Assembly: GCA_046484325.1 (NCBI GenBank)
Contig: JAWOJB010000063.1
Location: 1 to 64,000, forward strand
Source of the DNA: JAWOJB01 sp046484325
Lineage (GTDB): Bacteria; Actinomycetota; Acidimicrobiia; Spongiisociales; ZC4RG35
DNA length: 64,000 nucleotides
Reading direction: 5' to 3'
The first letter of the stretch is position 1; each line of letters starts with the position of its first letter. The position numbers and the translations under genes are program-made. Below the pieces are notes generated by a model. It searched no databases. It was not told the DNA's origin and was given only the letters and a program-made list of their open reading frames with translations. Below, one piece after another: positions 24,228 to 33,772 of this stretch.

Positions 24228-27200
24228 GTGCGCATCCACGTGCTCGGGCCCGTCACGGCGACGGAGGGCGACCTGACCGTCGACCTCGGCGGGAGACGGC
24301 AGCGCACGGTGCTGGCGGTGCTCGCCGCCCACGCCGGCCGCCCGGTCTCGACCGAGCGCCTCGCCGACGAACTGTGGGGCGACTCGGCGCCCGTCTCTGC
24401 CGCCAACACCACGCAGTCCTACGTGTCGCGCCTCCGCGCCCTGTTGGGCGAGGGGAGCATCGACTCAACCAGGGCCGGGTACGTACTCCGGCTCCCGGAC
24501 ATCGACGCCCGCGAGTTCGAGCAGCTGGTCCACCGGACCGAGCCCGCGGCCCGCGCCGAGAGCCTGCGCCATGCACTGGACCTGTGGACCGGAACCCCGT
24601 TCGAGGACGTCGACGATGCCCCGAGCATTCAGGCGGAGCGGGTCCGTCTCGAGGAGCTGCGGATGACTGCCCTCGAGCGCTGGGCCGACGTCGAACTGGA
24701 GGTCGGGCACGCCGACGAGGTGGTCCGCTCGCTCGAGGCCGAGGTGGACCGGCATCCCTTCCGCGAGGGTCTGTGGCTGAGGCTGATCTCGGCGCTGGCC
24801 GCCGCCGGCAGACGGGCCGATGCCCTCGATGCCCACCGGCGGGTGCGGACCGCCCTCGCCACCGAGCTTGGCATCGAGCCGTCGCGCCAGCTCCAGGAGC
24901 TCGAGGAGCGGGTGTTGAACGGCGACCTGCCGGGGCCGGCTCCGGTGCCCGCTCCCGCGCCAGCCGGCCCACGGTTCCGACGGCCGCTTCCGGCCCCGCT
25001 GACCAGCTTCGTGGGACGTCGAGGCGAACTCGATGAGCTCGTGACCGCGGTCGGTCAGAGCCGGCTCGTGACCCTCACCGGAGTGGGCGGTTCCGGGAAG
25101 ACCCGGCTCGCACTCGAAGCCACCCGCCGGTTGGCCGAGCACTTCGAAGACGGGGTGGCGTGGATCGAGCTGGAGGATGTCTCCGATCCGGAACTGGTGG
25201 CGGATGCCGTCGCCGCCGAACTGGGTCTGGACGCGCCGCCCGACCAGGTCGCCTCGATGAGCCGGCCCCCCCTCCTCGCTGCACCCACGCTCACCCGGCT
25301 CGAGACGGCACTCTCCGATAGGCACGCCTTGCTCGTGCTGGACACCTGTGACCATCTGGTCGAACCCGTCGCCCGGATGTTCGAGCCTCTGCTCAACTCC
25401 TGTCCGGGCCTGTGGGTTCTGGCCACCAGTCGCGAGCCGCTCGGCCTGATGGGAGAGGTGGTATGGGAGGTGCCGACACTCGGCACCTCCGCCGCAGACG
25501 CGGGCCACGGCGATGCCGTCCGGTTGTTCGGAGAGAGGGCTCGGGCCGTGCGCCCGGACTTTCGGATCGACCCCTCCAACGAGCCGGTGGTTGCCGAAAT
25601 CTGTCGGAGGCTCGAGGGGATGCCTCTGGCGATCGAGCTGGCCGCCGCCCGGTTGCGGGTGTTCGACCTCGACGAGATCGCAGCCAGATTGGACGATCGG
25701 CTCGGGTTCCTCGCCGGCAGCCGCAGCGCCCGACGCCGCCAGGAGAGCCTCCGCGCCACTCTCGACTGGAGCCACGCTCTCCTGTCCGAGCCCGAACGAC
25801 TGCTCTTCGGGAGGCTTTCGGTGTTCAGAGGATTCGACCTCGAAGCAGCCGAGCAGGCGGCGTCCGCCGACCCCTTGTCGCCCGCGGTGATCGCCGGCCT
25901 GCTCGGCTCACTCGTGGAGAAGTCGATGGTCGTCGCCGAGCCCACCGCCGAAGGTCGCCGGTTCCGCATGCTGGACACGATGCGCGAGTACGGCGAGGCG
26001 AGCGCCGATCGTGCCGAGATCGACCGGACGAGGGTCGCCCACCTCGACTACATGACGAGGCTGGCCGAGCGGCTCGCACGAGAGCTGGTCGGGCCCGGAC
26101 AGGTCTCGGCGAGCCGCCGCCTGGACGCCGAGCAGGGCAACGTGCGTGCCGCCCTCGAGTGGGCCGTCGCACAGGGTCAAGTCGAACCTGGGCTCAGGCT
26201 CGCCGTGGCCATGGTCGAGTATTGGTCGGTTCGCGGCCGTGTCGGCGAAGCCAACGAGTGGCTCTCACGCCTGCTCGCCCTGCGACGCAGCGAAGCCTCG
26301 GCACTCCTCGCCAGCGCACTCTCCTTCGCGGCCAACTTCGCCGGCCAGGCCGAGGAACGGACGCAGGCGGAGCAGTATCTGACCGAGGCGCTCGCCATGG
26401 CCCGGACGCTCGGAGATGGGCGTGCCCTCGCGTTGGCCCTGTTCGCCGAAGGCTCGCACCGACATCGCAACCGGTACGGCCTCGATGTGGACGGCAGCGG
26501 CCCTCTGCTCGAGCAGGCTTTCGATCTCTTCCGAGAACTCGGAGACACCCTCGGGGAGGCCGACTGCCTGCTCGAGCTGGCCTGGCTCGGCTGGTGGGGC
26601 GAGGCCTTCGCCGAGGCCGCCGAGCTGGCCCGGGGGGCCCGGGCTCTGTACACGCAGGTCGGCCACATCGCCGGCATGGGCTGGTCGCTTCAGGCCGAGG
26701 GCCAGGCCGCATCCCAGCTCGGCGACATGGCCCGGGCCGGGAGCCTCTTCGCACAGGCGCTGGAGATCTCCGAACGGCTCGGGGCACGCCCGATGGGTGC
26801 GTGGGCATCGTTCCACCTGGGGGAGGCGGTCGCCGCCCAGGGACGGCCCGTCGAGGCCGTCGACCGGTTCTCCGTCGCAGTCGCTCTGTTCGAGGAGGTG
26901 AACAACCGGTGGGGGGCGATGGTCGCCCACGGAACGTGGGGCACGGTCGCCCGACGAACTGGTGACCTCGCCACGGCAGTCCGTGAGTATGGAACCTGTC
27001 TTCGACAGGCCACGTCGATCGACGCCGGCGGTTCGATGGTGTGGATGGTCGAGTCGATCGCCGGCCTCGCCTCGCAGCTCGGGGCCTTCGAGCCGGCTGC
27101 CCGGCTGGTGGCTGCCGCCGACCAGCGTCGGGTCGAGCGGTCGATGGCACGTCCCGTGTGGGACGACGAGTGGTACGAACAGGATCACGCCCGACTCAGG

Positions 27201-27308
27201 GAAGGGCTCGGGGCGCAGCGCCTCGACGAGCTGATGGAGCAGGGCCGCTCGCTCTCCTGGGACGACGCCATCGCCCTGGCATTCGAGCTGTGCGATGCAC
27301 ACCGCTGA
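24228..27308 (+). CDS. AfsR/SARP-type regulator with BTAD, NB-ARC-like ATPase and TPR region
   Basis: Large cytoplasmic regulator, 1026 residues. Order: OmpR-type winged helix (about 15-85, PVSTERLADELWGD...YVSRLRALLG), bacterial transcriptional activation domain (95-235, FREGLWLRLISALAAAGRRADALDAHRRVR), Pro/Ala linker, STAND/NB-ARC ATPase (P-loop LTGVGGSGKTRLAL about 282-295; LVLDTCDHLVEP Walker B; GMPLAIELAAARL), then TPR-like helices to the end. These proteins activate transcription when an unknown signal releases the ATPase. GTG start set by the leaderless promoter. No biosynthetic cluster lies next to it, so the targets are unknown. Confidence 0.93.
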   Translation: MRIHVLGPVTATEGDLTVDLGGRRQRTVLAVLAAHAGRPVSTERLADELWGDSAPVSAANTTQSYVSRLRALLGEGSIDSTRAGYVLRLPDIDAREFEQLVHRTEPAARAESLRHALDLWTGTPFEDVDDAPSIQAERVRLEELRMTALERWADVELEVGHADEVVRSLEAEVDRHPFREGLWLRLISALAAAGRRADALDAHRRVRTALATELGIEPSRQLQELEERVLNGDLPGPAPVPAPAPAGPRFRRPLPAPLTSFVGRRGELDELVTAVGQSRLVTLTGVGGSGKTRLALEATRRLAEHFEDGVAWIELEDVSDPELVADAVAAELGLDAPPDQVASMSRPPLLAAPTLTRLETALSDRHALLVLDTCDHLVEPVARMFEPLLNSCPGLWVLATSREPLGLMGEVVWEVPTLGTSAADAGHGDAVRLFGERARAVRPDFRIDPSNEPVVAEICRRLEGMPLAIELAAARLRVFDLDEIAARLDDRLGFLAGSRSARRRQESLRATLDWSHALLSEPERLLFGRLSVFRGFDLEAAEQAASADPLSPAVIAGLLGSLVEKSMVVAEPTAEGRRFRMLDTMREYGEASADRAEIDRTRVAHLDYMTRLAERLARELVGPGQVSASRRLDAEQGNVRAALEWAVAQGQVEPGLRLAVAMVEYWSVRGRVGEANEWLSRLLALRRSEASALLASALSFAANFAGQAEERTQAEQYLTEALAMARTLGDGRALALALFAEGSHRHRNRYGLDVDGSGPLLEQAFDLFRELGDTLGEADCLLELAWLGWWGEAFAEAAELARGARALYTQVGHIAGMGWSLQAEGQAASQLGDMARAGSLFAQALEISERLGARPMGAWASFHLGEAVAAQGRPVEAVDRFSVAVALFEEVNNRWGAMVAHGTWGTVARRTGDLATAVREYGTCLRQATSIDAGGSMVWMVESIAGLASQLGAFEPAARLVAAADQRRVERSMARPVWDDEWYEQDHARLREGLGAQRLDELMEQGRSLSWDDAIALAFELCDAHR

Positions 27309-27331
27309 CCTGGCACTCGCACGGCTCGAGC

Positions 27332-28603
27332 TCACACGTGGCCGGGGTAGCCCTCCGGGTAGGGGGGATGGGCGGTGGCCAGCTCGCGCACCCGCGACTC
27401 GACACCGGCCAGCGCCGCCCGGTCGTGACGAGCCTGCAGCGCCCGGGCGACCAGATGCGCCACCTCCGCCGCCTCGACCGGCTCGAACCCCTGGGTGGTC
27501 ATCGCCGGGGTCCCCATCCGCAGGCCGCTGGCCCGATAGGGAGGCCGGGGGTCGAAGGGGATGGTGTTGAAGTTGAGCGTGATCCCCAGTTGGTCGAGCA
27601 GGCGAGCTGCGTCACGACCGGTCAGCTCCTCGTCGACCGAGCGGAGATCGACCAGGAACAGATGGTTGTCGGTGCCCCCCGACACCACCCGAACCCCCTC
27701 GTCACCCATCCGGCCGGCCATCGCCCGGGCGTTGGCGACGATCCGCTCGGTGTAGTCGCGGAACGCCGGCTGGGCGGCCTCGTGGAAGCACACCGCCTTG
27801 GCGGCGATCTGACTCATGATCGGGCCACCCTGGGCGTTGGGGAAGACCGCCTTGTCGACTGCGGCGGCGAACTCCTCCTTGCACAGCACCATGCCGCCGC
27901 GCGGCCCCCGCAGCGCCTTGTGGGTGGTGGCTGTGACGATGTCGGCGTGAGGCACCGGATTGGGGTAGGAGCCGCCCGCCACCAGTCCGATGAAGTGGGC
28001 GGCGTCGACCATGAACACGGCCTCGACCTCGTCGGCGATCGACCGGAACGCCTCGTAGTCGAGCTCGCGTGAGTAGGCCGAGTACCCGGCGAGCAGGATC
28101 TTGGGCCGGTGTTCGAGCGCCAGCTTGCGGACCTCGTCCATGTCGATGCGCTCGGTGGCGGGGTCGACGCCGTAGGCGACGAACCGGTAGTACATGCCGG
28201 AGAAGTTCACCGGCGACCCGTGGGTGAGGTGGCCCCCCTGATCGAGCCGCATCCCGAGCACGGTGTCCCCCGGCTGGAGGAGCGAGAAGTAGACGCCCAT
28301 GTTCGCTTGCGCCCCCGAGTGGGCCTGGACGTTGGCGTGCTCGGCGCCGAACAGGGCCTTGGCCCGGTCTCGGGCGAGGTCCTCCATCTCGTCGACGACC
28401 GCGCAGCCCTCGTAGTACCGCCGGCCCGGGTAGCCCTCGGCGTACTTGTTGGTGAACACCGAGCCGCTGGCGGCCATCACCGCCGGCGAGGCGAAGTTCT
28501 CCGAGGCGATCAGATGGATGTGACGGTTCTGGCGTGCAAGGTCACGACGAATGAGATCCGCGATGGCGGGATCGACCGCCTCGACCGGGTCCATGGAGAT
28601 CAT
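27332..28603 (-). CDS. glyA: Serine hydroxymethyltransferase
   Basis: PLP enzyme converting serine and tetrahydrofolate to glycine and methylene-tetrahydrofolate, supplying one-carbon units. At 423 residues it is full length. The PLP lysine is in ATTTHKALRGPRGG, the cofactor aspartate in FMVDAAHFIG, and the N-terminal IASENFASPAVMAASGSVFTNKYAEGYPGRRYY block is diagnostic. ATG 28603 lies 7 bases after TACTGT. A second ATG four codons in (MDPVEAVD) is possible. Converges with the SARP-type gene, 23 bases apart. Confidence 0.97.
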   Translation of the reverse strand: MISMDPVEAVDPAIADLIRRDLARQNRHIHLIASENFASPAVMAASGSVFTNKYAEGYPGRRYYEGCAVVDEMEDLARDRAKALFGAEHANVQAHSGAQANMGVYFSLLQPGDTVLGMRLDQGGHLTHGSPVNFSGMYYRFVAYGVDPATERIDMDEVRKLALEHRPKILLAGYSAYSRELDYEAFRSIADEVEAVFMVDAAHFIGLVAGGSYPNPVPHADIVTATTHKALRGPRGGMVLCKEEFAAAVDKAVFPNAQGGPIMSQIAAKAVCFHEAAQPAFRDYTERIVANARAMAGRMGDEGVRVVSGGTDNHLFLVDLRSVDEELTGRDAARLLDQLGITLNFNTIPFDPRPPYRASGLRMGTPAMTTQGFEPVEAAEVAHLVARALQARHDRAALAGVESRVRELATAHPPYPEGYPGHV

Positions 28604-28610
28604 GAGGCAG

Positions 28611-28616
28611 ACAGTA
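28611..28616 (-). promoter_or_regulatory. Leaderless -10 TACTGT for glyA
   Basis: Seven bases before ATG 28603. Overlapping repeats of AGTACTC (28618-28634) occupy the rest of the 41-base gap and could be an operator. Confidence 0.5.
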
Positions 28617-28644
28617 CCGAGTACTCAGTACTCACTGCTCGGTC

Positions 28645-29853
28645 TCAGTGGATCGCGTCCCCGCTGTCGCAGTCGAAGAAATGGACCTTCGCCGTGTCGA
28701 CATACAGCGTGGCCTGGTCACCGCCCTTGGGGGCGTGCTCGGGATGGACCCGGGCCGTGAACTTCGAGACCTCGCCGAGCGACTCGACGTCGGTGCCCTG
28801 ATCCTCCATGAGCTCACGGAGCTCTGGCGTAATCACCGGGGGCGACTGGGTTTCGAAGTGGACGTATGCCTCGGAGCCGAGCTGCTCGGTGATTTCGACC
28901 TTGATGTCGTAGGTACGGTCGGTCGTGTCGAGCTCGGAGGGGACGGCCTGGAGGATCTCGAACGCCTCCGGGCGGATCCCGACGACGACCCGCTTGCCCT
29001 TGTAGTTGGCGAGTCCGGGCATGTGGGCGACGCGCTGGCGGTCGATCTTCACCCGGCCGGCCGGGAACCGGGCGAAGACGTCCTCACCCTCTCCCTCGAT
29101 CGTGCCGTAGATGAAGTTCATGGACGGCGACCCGATGAAGCCGGCCACGAACAGGTTGGCGGGCTCGTCGTACAACACCCTGGGGGTGTCCACCTGCTGG
29201 AGGTTGGAGACCTCGTCCGAGATCCTGCGGAGAACGGCCACCCGGTCGCCCATCGTCATCGCCTCGACCTGGTCGTGGGTCACGTAGAGCGTCGTAGTCC
29301 CCAGCCGGGCGTGCAGGAGCCCGAGCTCGGACCGCATCTGGACGCGGAGCTTGGCGTCGAGATTCGAGAGCGGCTCGTCCATGAGGAAGGCTGAAGGCTC
29401 GCGCACGATCGCCCGGCCCATCGCCACGCGCTGGCGCTGACCGCCCGACAGGGCCTTGGGCTTGCGCTCGAGGTACTCGGTGATCTCGAGGACCTTGGCC
29501 GCCTCCTCCACCCGGCGACGGATCTCGTCCTTCGGCATCTTGCGGAGCTTCAGGCCGAACGCCATGTTGTCGAAGACCGACATGTGCGGGTACAGCGCGT
29601 AGTTCTGGAACACCATGGCGATGTCCCGGTCCTTTGGGGTGACGTCGTTGACCACCCGGTCGCCGATCTTGAGGTCGCCTTCGGTGACCTCCTCGAGGCC
29701 CGCCACCATGCGCAGCAGCGTCGACTTCCCACACCCGGACGGGCCCACGAGCACGACGAACTCGCCGTCATCGACATGGATGTTCACGTCATAGATCGCC
29801 CGCGTCCCGCCTGGGTACACCTTGCCTACCGAATCGAACGTGATCGACGACAC
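28645..29853 (-). CDS. Sugar ABC transporter ATP-binding protein (MalK/UgpC/MsmK family)
   Basis: ATPase of 402 residues. Walker A VGPSGCGKSTLLR, Q-loop VFQNYALYPHMSV, signature LSGGQRQRVAMGRAI, Walker B FLMDEPLSNLD, H-loop YVTHDQ, then the C-terminal TOBE/OB regulatory domain with VGIRPEAFEI. Such ATPases energise carbohydrate importers and are often encoded alone, serving several permeases; no permease or binding protein is adjacent here. GTG 29853 follows GGAGG, and a TATGTT hexamer at 29890-29895 predicts a leader of about 30 bases. Divergent from the SDR gene. Confidence 0.95.
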   Translation of the reverse strand: MSSITFDSVGKVYPGGTRAIYDVNIHVDDGEFVVLVGPSGCGKSTLLRMVAGLEEVTEGDLKIGDRVVNDVTPKDRDIAMVFQNYALYPHMSVFDNMAFGLKLRKMPKDEIRRRVEEAAKVLEITEYLERKPKALSGGQRQRVAMGRAIVREPSAFLMDEPLSNLDAKLRVQMRSELGLLHARLGTTTLYVTHDQVEAMTMGDRVAVLRRISDEVSNLQQVDTPRVLYDEPANLFVAGFIGSPSMNFIYGTIEGEGEDVFARFPAGRVKIDRQRVAHMPGLANYKGKRVVVGIRPEAFEILQAVPSELDTTDRTYDIKVEITEQLGSEAYVHFETQSPPVITPELRELMEDQGTDVESLGEVSKFTARVHPEHAPKGGDQATLYVDTAKVHFFDCDSGDAIH

Positions 29854-29889
29854 GTCACATCCTCCAGGTTCCGCCGTCCGACTGGTCCG

Positions 29890-29895
29890 AACATA
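29890..29895 (-). promoter_or_regulatory. -10-like TATGTT for the ABC ATPase gene
   Basis: Leadered arrangement, 36 bases before GTG 29853, which has a GGAGG site. Confidence 0.4.
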
Positions 29896-29936
29896 GCATG
29901 AGCCCCTACCCTGACTCCACCGAGATCGGATCCGGC

Positions 29937-30653
29937 ATGGAGAACAACGTGGACAGGGTCGCCGTCATCACCGGGGGTACCGGGGGTTTGGGTACGGCCC
30001 TCGCCGCCCGCCTGCACGAGTCGGGGCACCGGCTCGCGGCCACCTACCTGCTGCCCGACGAGGCCCGCAGGTTCGAGCAGGAGCTCGACCTCGATGAGGA
30101 CCGCTTCATGCTGCGGAGAGTCGATGCGACGAACCCGGAAGCCGTCGGCGAGTTCATGGACGAGGTCGCCGGGTCGTTCGGGGAGATCCACGCGGTGTGC
30201 TCGCTCGTCGGGGGTTGGGCAGGGGGCCGGGACGTCGAGGACACCGACGACGTGCGCCTCGAGCGAATGCTCGACCTCAACCTGCGCTCTGCCTTCTACA
30301 CGGTGCGGGCGGCGATCCCCCACCTCAAGCGCGCCGGCTGGGGCCGTATCGTGCTGGTCGGCAGCCGCGCCGTCGTCGAGAACCCCCCGGGTCAGGCCGC
30401 CTTCAACATCGCCAAGGCCGGCGTGGTGGCCCTCGGGAAGACCCTCGCCCAGGAGCTCGACGGGACTGGTGTGACGGCGAGCGTCCTCATGCCGTCGGTC
30501 ATCGATACGCCTGCCACCCGGCAGACCCTTCCCTTCGCCGACTATGTGGGATGGCCCACACCCGATGAGATCGCCGGTGTGGCCGCATTCCTCGTCTCCG
30601 AGCAGGCCGGCGTCATGAACGGAGCCACCATCCCCGTGTACGGAAGGGTGTGA
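29937..30653 (+). CDS. SDR-family protein with Phe in place of the catalytic Tyr
   Basis: Short-chain dehydrogenase fold of 238 residues. The cofactor motif TGGTGGLG (12-19) and the serine (VGSRAVV, Ser143) and lysine (Lys160) positions are kept, but the tyrosine of YxxxK is Phe156 (FNIAK, codon ttc). The usual NNAG is replaced by SLVGGW. Catalysis by the classical mechanism is therefore doubtful; a non-redox or altered role is possible. The end (GVMNGATIPVYGR) is otherwise normal. ATG 29937 is used; an ATG at 29898 would add 13 residues. It is followed by bpa on the same strand. Confidence 0.82.
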   Translation: MENNVDRVAVITGGTGGLGTALAARLHESGHRLAATYLLPDEARRFEQELDLDEDRFMLRRVDATNPEAVGEFMDEVAGSFGEIHAVCSLVGGWAGGRDVEDTDDVRLERMLDLNLRSAFYTVRAAIPHLKRAGWGRIVLVGSRAVVENPPGQAAFNIAKAGVVALGKTLAQELDGTGVTASVLMPSVIDTPATRQTLPFADYVGWPTPDEIAGVAAFLVSEQAGVMNGATIPVYGRV

Positions 30654-30679
30654 CCGTCGGCCTCGCTCCCGGGCCTCGC

Positions 30680-30685
30680 TAGCCT
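30680..30685 (+). promoter_or_regulatory. Leaderless -10 TAGCCT for bpa
   Basis: Seven bases before ATG 30693. Confidence 0.55.
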
Positions 30686-30692
30686 CGGACAG

Positions 30693-31160
30693 ATGACCGA
30701 CGAAGCGCTCCGCCCCGATGCCATCGAGCCCGTCGACCAGGCCGACCTCTCGACCGACGACGAGCCGGCCATCCGCCAGCCCACCAAGCTGATCAGGATC
30801 GCCTCGATGACCAGGGCCATGCTCGACGAGGTCCGTCAGGCGCCACTCGACGAGGCGGGCCGCATCCGGCTCATGGAGGTCCACCAGCGGAGCCTCCAGG
30901 AGCTGCGCGGGGTGCTGTCGGCCGAGCTCCTCCAGGAATTCGACGACATCTTCCAGCCGATCCGGGGCGATGGGACGCCGAGCGAGTCCGAGCTCCGCAT
31001 CGCCCAGGCCCAGCTCATCGGCTGGCTCGAGGGGCTCTTCCACGGCATCCAGGCCAGCCTGTTCAGCCAGCAGATGGCGGCACAGGCGCAACTCGCAGAG
31101 ATGCAGCGACGCCAGCAACTCGGACCGCGGAGCGACGAGAGCTCGGGCCTCTACCTCTGA
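30693..31160 (+). CDS. bpa: Bacterial proteasome activator Bpa (PafE)
   Basis: ATP-independent ring activator of the actinobacterial 20S proteasome, 155 residues. The central helical bundle is easily recognised (MLDEVRQAPLDEAGRIRL and AELLQEFDDI), as is the highly conserved ELRIAQAQLIGWLEGLFHGIQ segment followed by SLFSQQMAAQAQL. The mycobacterial protein ends GQYL, the motif that docks into the proteasome alpha ring; here the end is SSGLYL, keeping the penultimate Tyr and final Leu. Its presence implies a proteasome elsewhere in the genome. The 3' end overlaps the convergent ClC gene by 10 bases. Confidence 0.93.
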   Translation: MTDEALRPDAIEPVDQADLSTDDEPAIRQPTKLIRIASMTRAMLDEVRQAPLDEAGRIRLMEVHQRSLQELRGVLSAELLQEFDDIFQPIRGDGTPSESELRIAQAQLIGWLEGLFHGIQASLFSQQMAAQAQLAEMQRRQQLGPRSDESSGLYL

Positions 31161-33247
31161 CCCGGCCCCGACCGTGGGTCGTCGGGAAGGTTGAGGACGA
31201 TCTCGGCGGTGGGCTCGTCGGCGCCGGCATTCAAGCGCTCGATCACCTGACGATGCGAGGCCGGAGTCCCGAAGGCGGTCACGACGTCCCCGGGTTCGAG
31301 GAGGCTGGCGCCGGTGGGGACAATGACGTCGGTGCCCCGACGGACCGAGACGAGCGTGCACCCCTCCGGCCAGGCCACCTCTCGCACCGCCCTGCCGTCG
31401 GCCACCGAGCCGGGGGGAACACGGAAGTCGAAGTAGTCGGTACCCGGGTCCGTCCGCTGACGGAAGCGCTGGCGGGCCAGTTCGCGATCGGTGGACGCAC
31501 CCAGCGCCACGTGGTAGGCGCGGACGGCATCCTCGCGACGGAACATCCCCACGAGCCGGGAGGCGTCCTCGTCGGAGACGACCGGTAACCGCCCCACGCC
31601 CAAGACCGCCATCCGCTGGAGGGCGACGGAAACCGGGGTCGAGGGACCGACGGTGGCCGGCTTGGAGGTCATCACCTGACCGACCGTGGACGCCGGCGAA
31701 GGCCCACTCCCGCGCTGGAGATCGGACACCGCGACGATGCCGACGAGCCGGCCGTCCTCGACCACCGCCAGGCCATGGCTGCGGTGCCGGTCCATCCGTT
31801 GTCGGGCCTCTGCGAGGGGGTCGCTCGGCGACACCGTGACCAGGACCGGTGACATGACCTCCTCGACGGCGATCGTGTCGAGGAGATCGAAGTCTCCAGC
31901 CCGGACCACCTGGATCCCCCGCCTGGTGAGCGGGAGGGTGTAGATGCTCTCCGGATGGAAGCGGTCGGCAACGAAGGTGGCGAAGGTGGCCGACAGCATG
32001 AGGGGGAGGACCAGCCCGTAGTCGCGTGCACCGGTGACCTCGAACACGATCAGGATGGCCGTGAGCGGTGCCCGGGCCACCGCCGCGAAGACGGTGGCCA
32101 TTCCCACGACCGCAAACGCACCCGGCCGGATCTCCGAGAAGGTCCATACCTGCTGGGCCAGCTCGGCATAGCCCGCCCCGAGAGCGGCACCGATGAAGAG
32201 GCTCGGCATGAACGCCCCGCCCGAGCCCCCGCTCGAGATCGTGAAGGCGGTGGCCACGACCTTGCCGGCAACGAGGGCGAGGAGCACGTACCAGGCGATC
32301 TGGGGAACTCCGCTGATGCCCTCGAAGAACTGGTTGCGGAGCAGCTCGGACACGAACTCCTGGCCGGTGCCGAGGACCGCGGGCTCGACCACCCCGATGA
32401 CACCGACCAGGAGGCCGAACAGAACCGGACGCAGCCAGGCGGGTCGCTCGACCCGGGTGGCACTCCGCTCGACCCGGTCCACGAGCTTCAGGAAGAGCAC
32501 GGCCACGAGCACCGCCAGCAGCGCCAGCCCGGCATAGAGCAGCAGCTCGCGGGCGTCGCCCAGCCCGTAGCTCGCCGCCGCGAGCAGGGCCTCGTCGGGG
32601 AGCGGCAGGCTGCGGAAGGTGACGGCGGCGGTGACCGATGCGATCACCACCGACGACAGGTGCCGAACCGAGAAGGTCCGGAGAATGACCTCCATGGCGA
32701 AGAGCATCCCGGCGATCGGGGCGTTGAAGGAGGCGCCGATGGCGGCCCCCGCTCCCGCGGCGACCAGGCTGCGGATCTGGTCCTCGCCCAGCCGGAAGCG
32801 TCGGGAGATCGAGGAGCCGATCGCCCCCCCGATCTGGACGATCGGGCCCTCCCGGCCGGCCGATCCACCTCCGCCGAGTGTCAGGGCGGTGGCAACGATC
32901 TTCATCGGAATCGACCGGGTGGACAGATAGCCCCCACCGACCGTCAAACCGGCAATCGTCTCCGGCACCCCGTCACCAGACACCTCGGGGGCGAACCGGC
33001 GTGCCACCCACCAGGCTCCGAGGATCCCGAGGGGCACCGTGATCACGGGGAACCAGCGCGGGTCTCCCACCTCGTGGGCCGCCCACTCGAAGGCGAGCTC
33101 GACCCCGTGCAGCGCCCAGACCAGCGAGAACGCCCCGAGGCCCACGGCGAGACCGACCAGCGTCGAGATGCCGAGCAGCCTGGCGTCGCGATCACGGAGC
33201 AGATCCGTGCCCCGGCGGGCGCGACCCTGTGGGGTGCTCCTGTCCAT
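31151..33247 (-). CDS. ClC-type chloride/proton antiporter with CBS pair and RCK-C domain
   Basis: Membrane protein of 698 residues. The ClC core (about 20-440) has the selectivity motifs GSAGREGPIVQIGG with the gating glutamate Glu133 and GSGGAFMPSLF. The second, proton-side glutamate is present (FAMEVILR, Glu186), so exchange rather than channel activity is likely. Two CBS domains (about 465-590) and a C-terminal TrkA-C/RCK-C-like domain (about 625-690, VREVAWPEGCTLVSVRRGTDVIVPTG) form the regulatory part. ATG 33247 lies 7 bases after TACGCT; longer readings are rejected. Confidence 0.93.
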   Translation of the reverse strand: MDRSTPQGRARRGTDLLRDRDARLLGISTLVGLAVGLGAFSLVWALHGVELAFEWAAHEVGDPRWFPVITVPLGILGAWWVARRFAPEVSGDGVPETIAGLTVGGGYLSTRSIPMKIVATALTLGGGGSAGREGPIVQIGGAIGSSISRRFRLGEDQIRSLVAAGAGAAIGASFNAPIAGMLFAMEVILRTFSVRHLSSVVIASVTAAVTFRSLPLPDEALLAAASYGLGDARELLLYAGLALLAVLVAVLFLKLVDRVERSATRVERPAWLRPVLFGLLVGVIGVVEPAVLGTGQEFVSELLRNQFFEGISGVPQIAWYVLLALVAGKVVATAFTISSGGSGGAFMPSLFIGAALGAGYAELAQQVWTFSEIRPGAFAVVGMATVFAAVARAPLTAILIVFEVTGARDYGLVLPLMLSATFATFVADRFHPESIYTLPLTRRGIQVVRAGDFDLLDTIAVEEVMSPVLVTVSPSDPLAEARQRMDRHRSHGLAVVEDGRLVGIVAVSDLQRGSGPSPASTVGQVMTSKPATVGPSTPVSVALQRMAVLGVGRLPVVSDEDASRLVGMFRREDAVRAYHVALGASTDRELARQRFRQRTDPGTDYFDFRVPPGSVADGRAVREVAWPEGCTLVSVRRGTDVIVPTGASLLEPGDVVTAFGTPASHRQVIERLNAGADEPTAEIVLNLPDDPRSGPGQR

Positions 33248-33254
33248 GAACCGA

Positions 33255-33260
33255 AGCGTA
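33255..33260 (-). promoter_or_regulatory. Leaderless -10 TACGCT for the ClC gene
   Basis: Seven bases before ATG 33247. Confidence 0.5.
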
Positions 33261-33300
33261 GGGCGGGGTACACCGTGCGCCGGGATGGGATGATGTGACC

Positions 33301-33762
33301 ATGCACCCGGAGCTGGCCGAGATCTCCTTCCTGGTCGGCACCTGGGCCGGCAGTGGCCGGGGCACCTACCCGACCATCCATCCCTTCGACTACGAGGAGG
33401 AGGTGACGTTCGTGGCACCCCCGGGCAAGCCCTTCCTCGCCTACACCCAGCGCACTCGGTCACCCGAGGGCGCCCCGCTCCACGCCGAGGCCGGGTACCT
33501 GCGCCCGGCGGGTCCGGGCCTGGTCGAGCTGGTGATCGCCCAGCCGAGCGGCATCGTCGAGGTTCACCATGGCACCGTGACCGGCAGGCGCCTCCACCTG
33601 CGGAGCGACCTCGTCGGGCTGACCCGAACCGCCAAGCGGGTCGACTCGGTGGAGCGGGTGGTATGGGTGAAGGGCGGCGTCCTTCGCTACGAGCTCGACA
33701 TGGCCGCCGTCGGCCAACCCCACCAGCTCCACCTCGACGCAGAACTCCGACGAACGGGGTGA
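33301..33762 (+). CDS. Nitrobindin-like haem protein (THAP4/FABP-like fold)
   Basis: Beta-barrel protein of 153 residues. The family signature GTWAGSGRGTYPTIHPFDYEE opens the barrel, and the proximal haem histidine is expected in LHLDAELRR at the C-terminus (His147). Nitrobindins bind ferric haem, react with nitric oxide and isomerise peroxynitrite. Start ATG 33301 fits family N-termini (HPELAEISFLVGTW); GTG 33295 is possible. No clear TANNNT lies at the leaderless distance. Divergent from the ClC gene with a 53-base gap. Confidence 0.87.
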   Translation: MHPELAEISFLVGTWAGSGRGTYPTIHPFDYEEEVTFVAPPGKPFLAYTQRTRSPEGAPLHAEAGYLRPAGPGLVELVIAQPSGIVEVHHGTVTGRRLHLRSDLVGLTRTAKRVDSVERVVWVKGGVLRYELDMAAVGQPHQLHLDAELRRTG

Positions 33763-33772
33763 GGCGGCGCGC

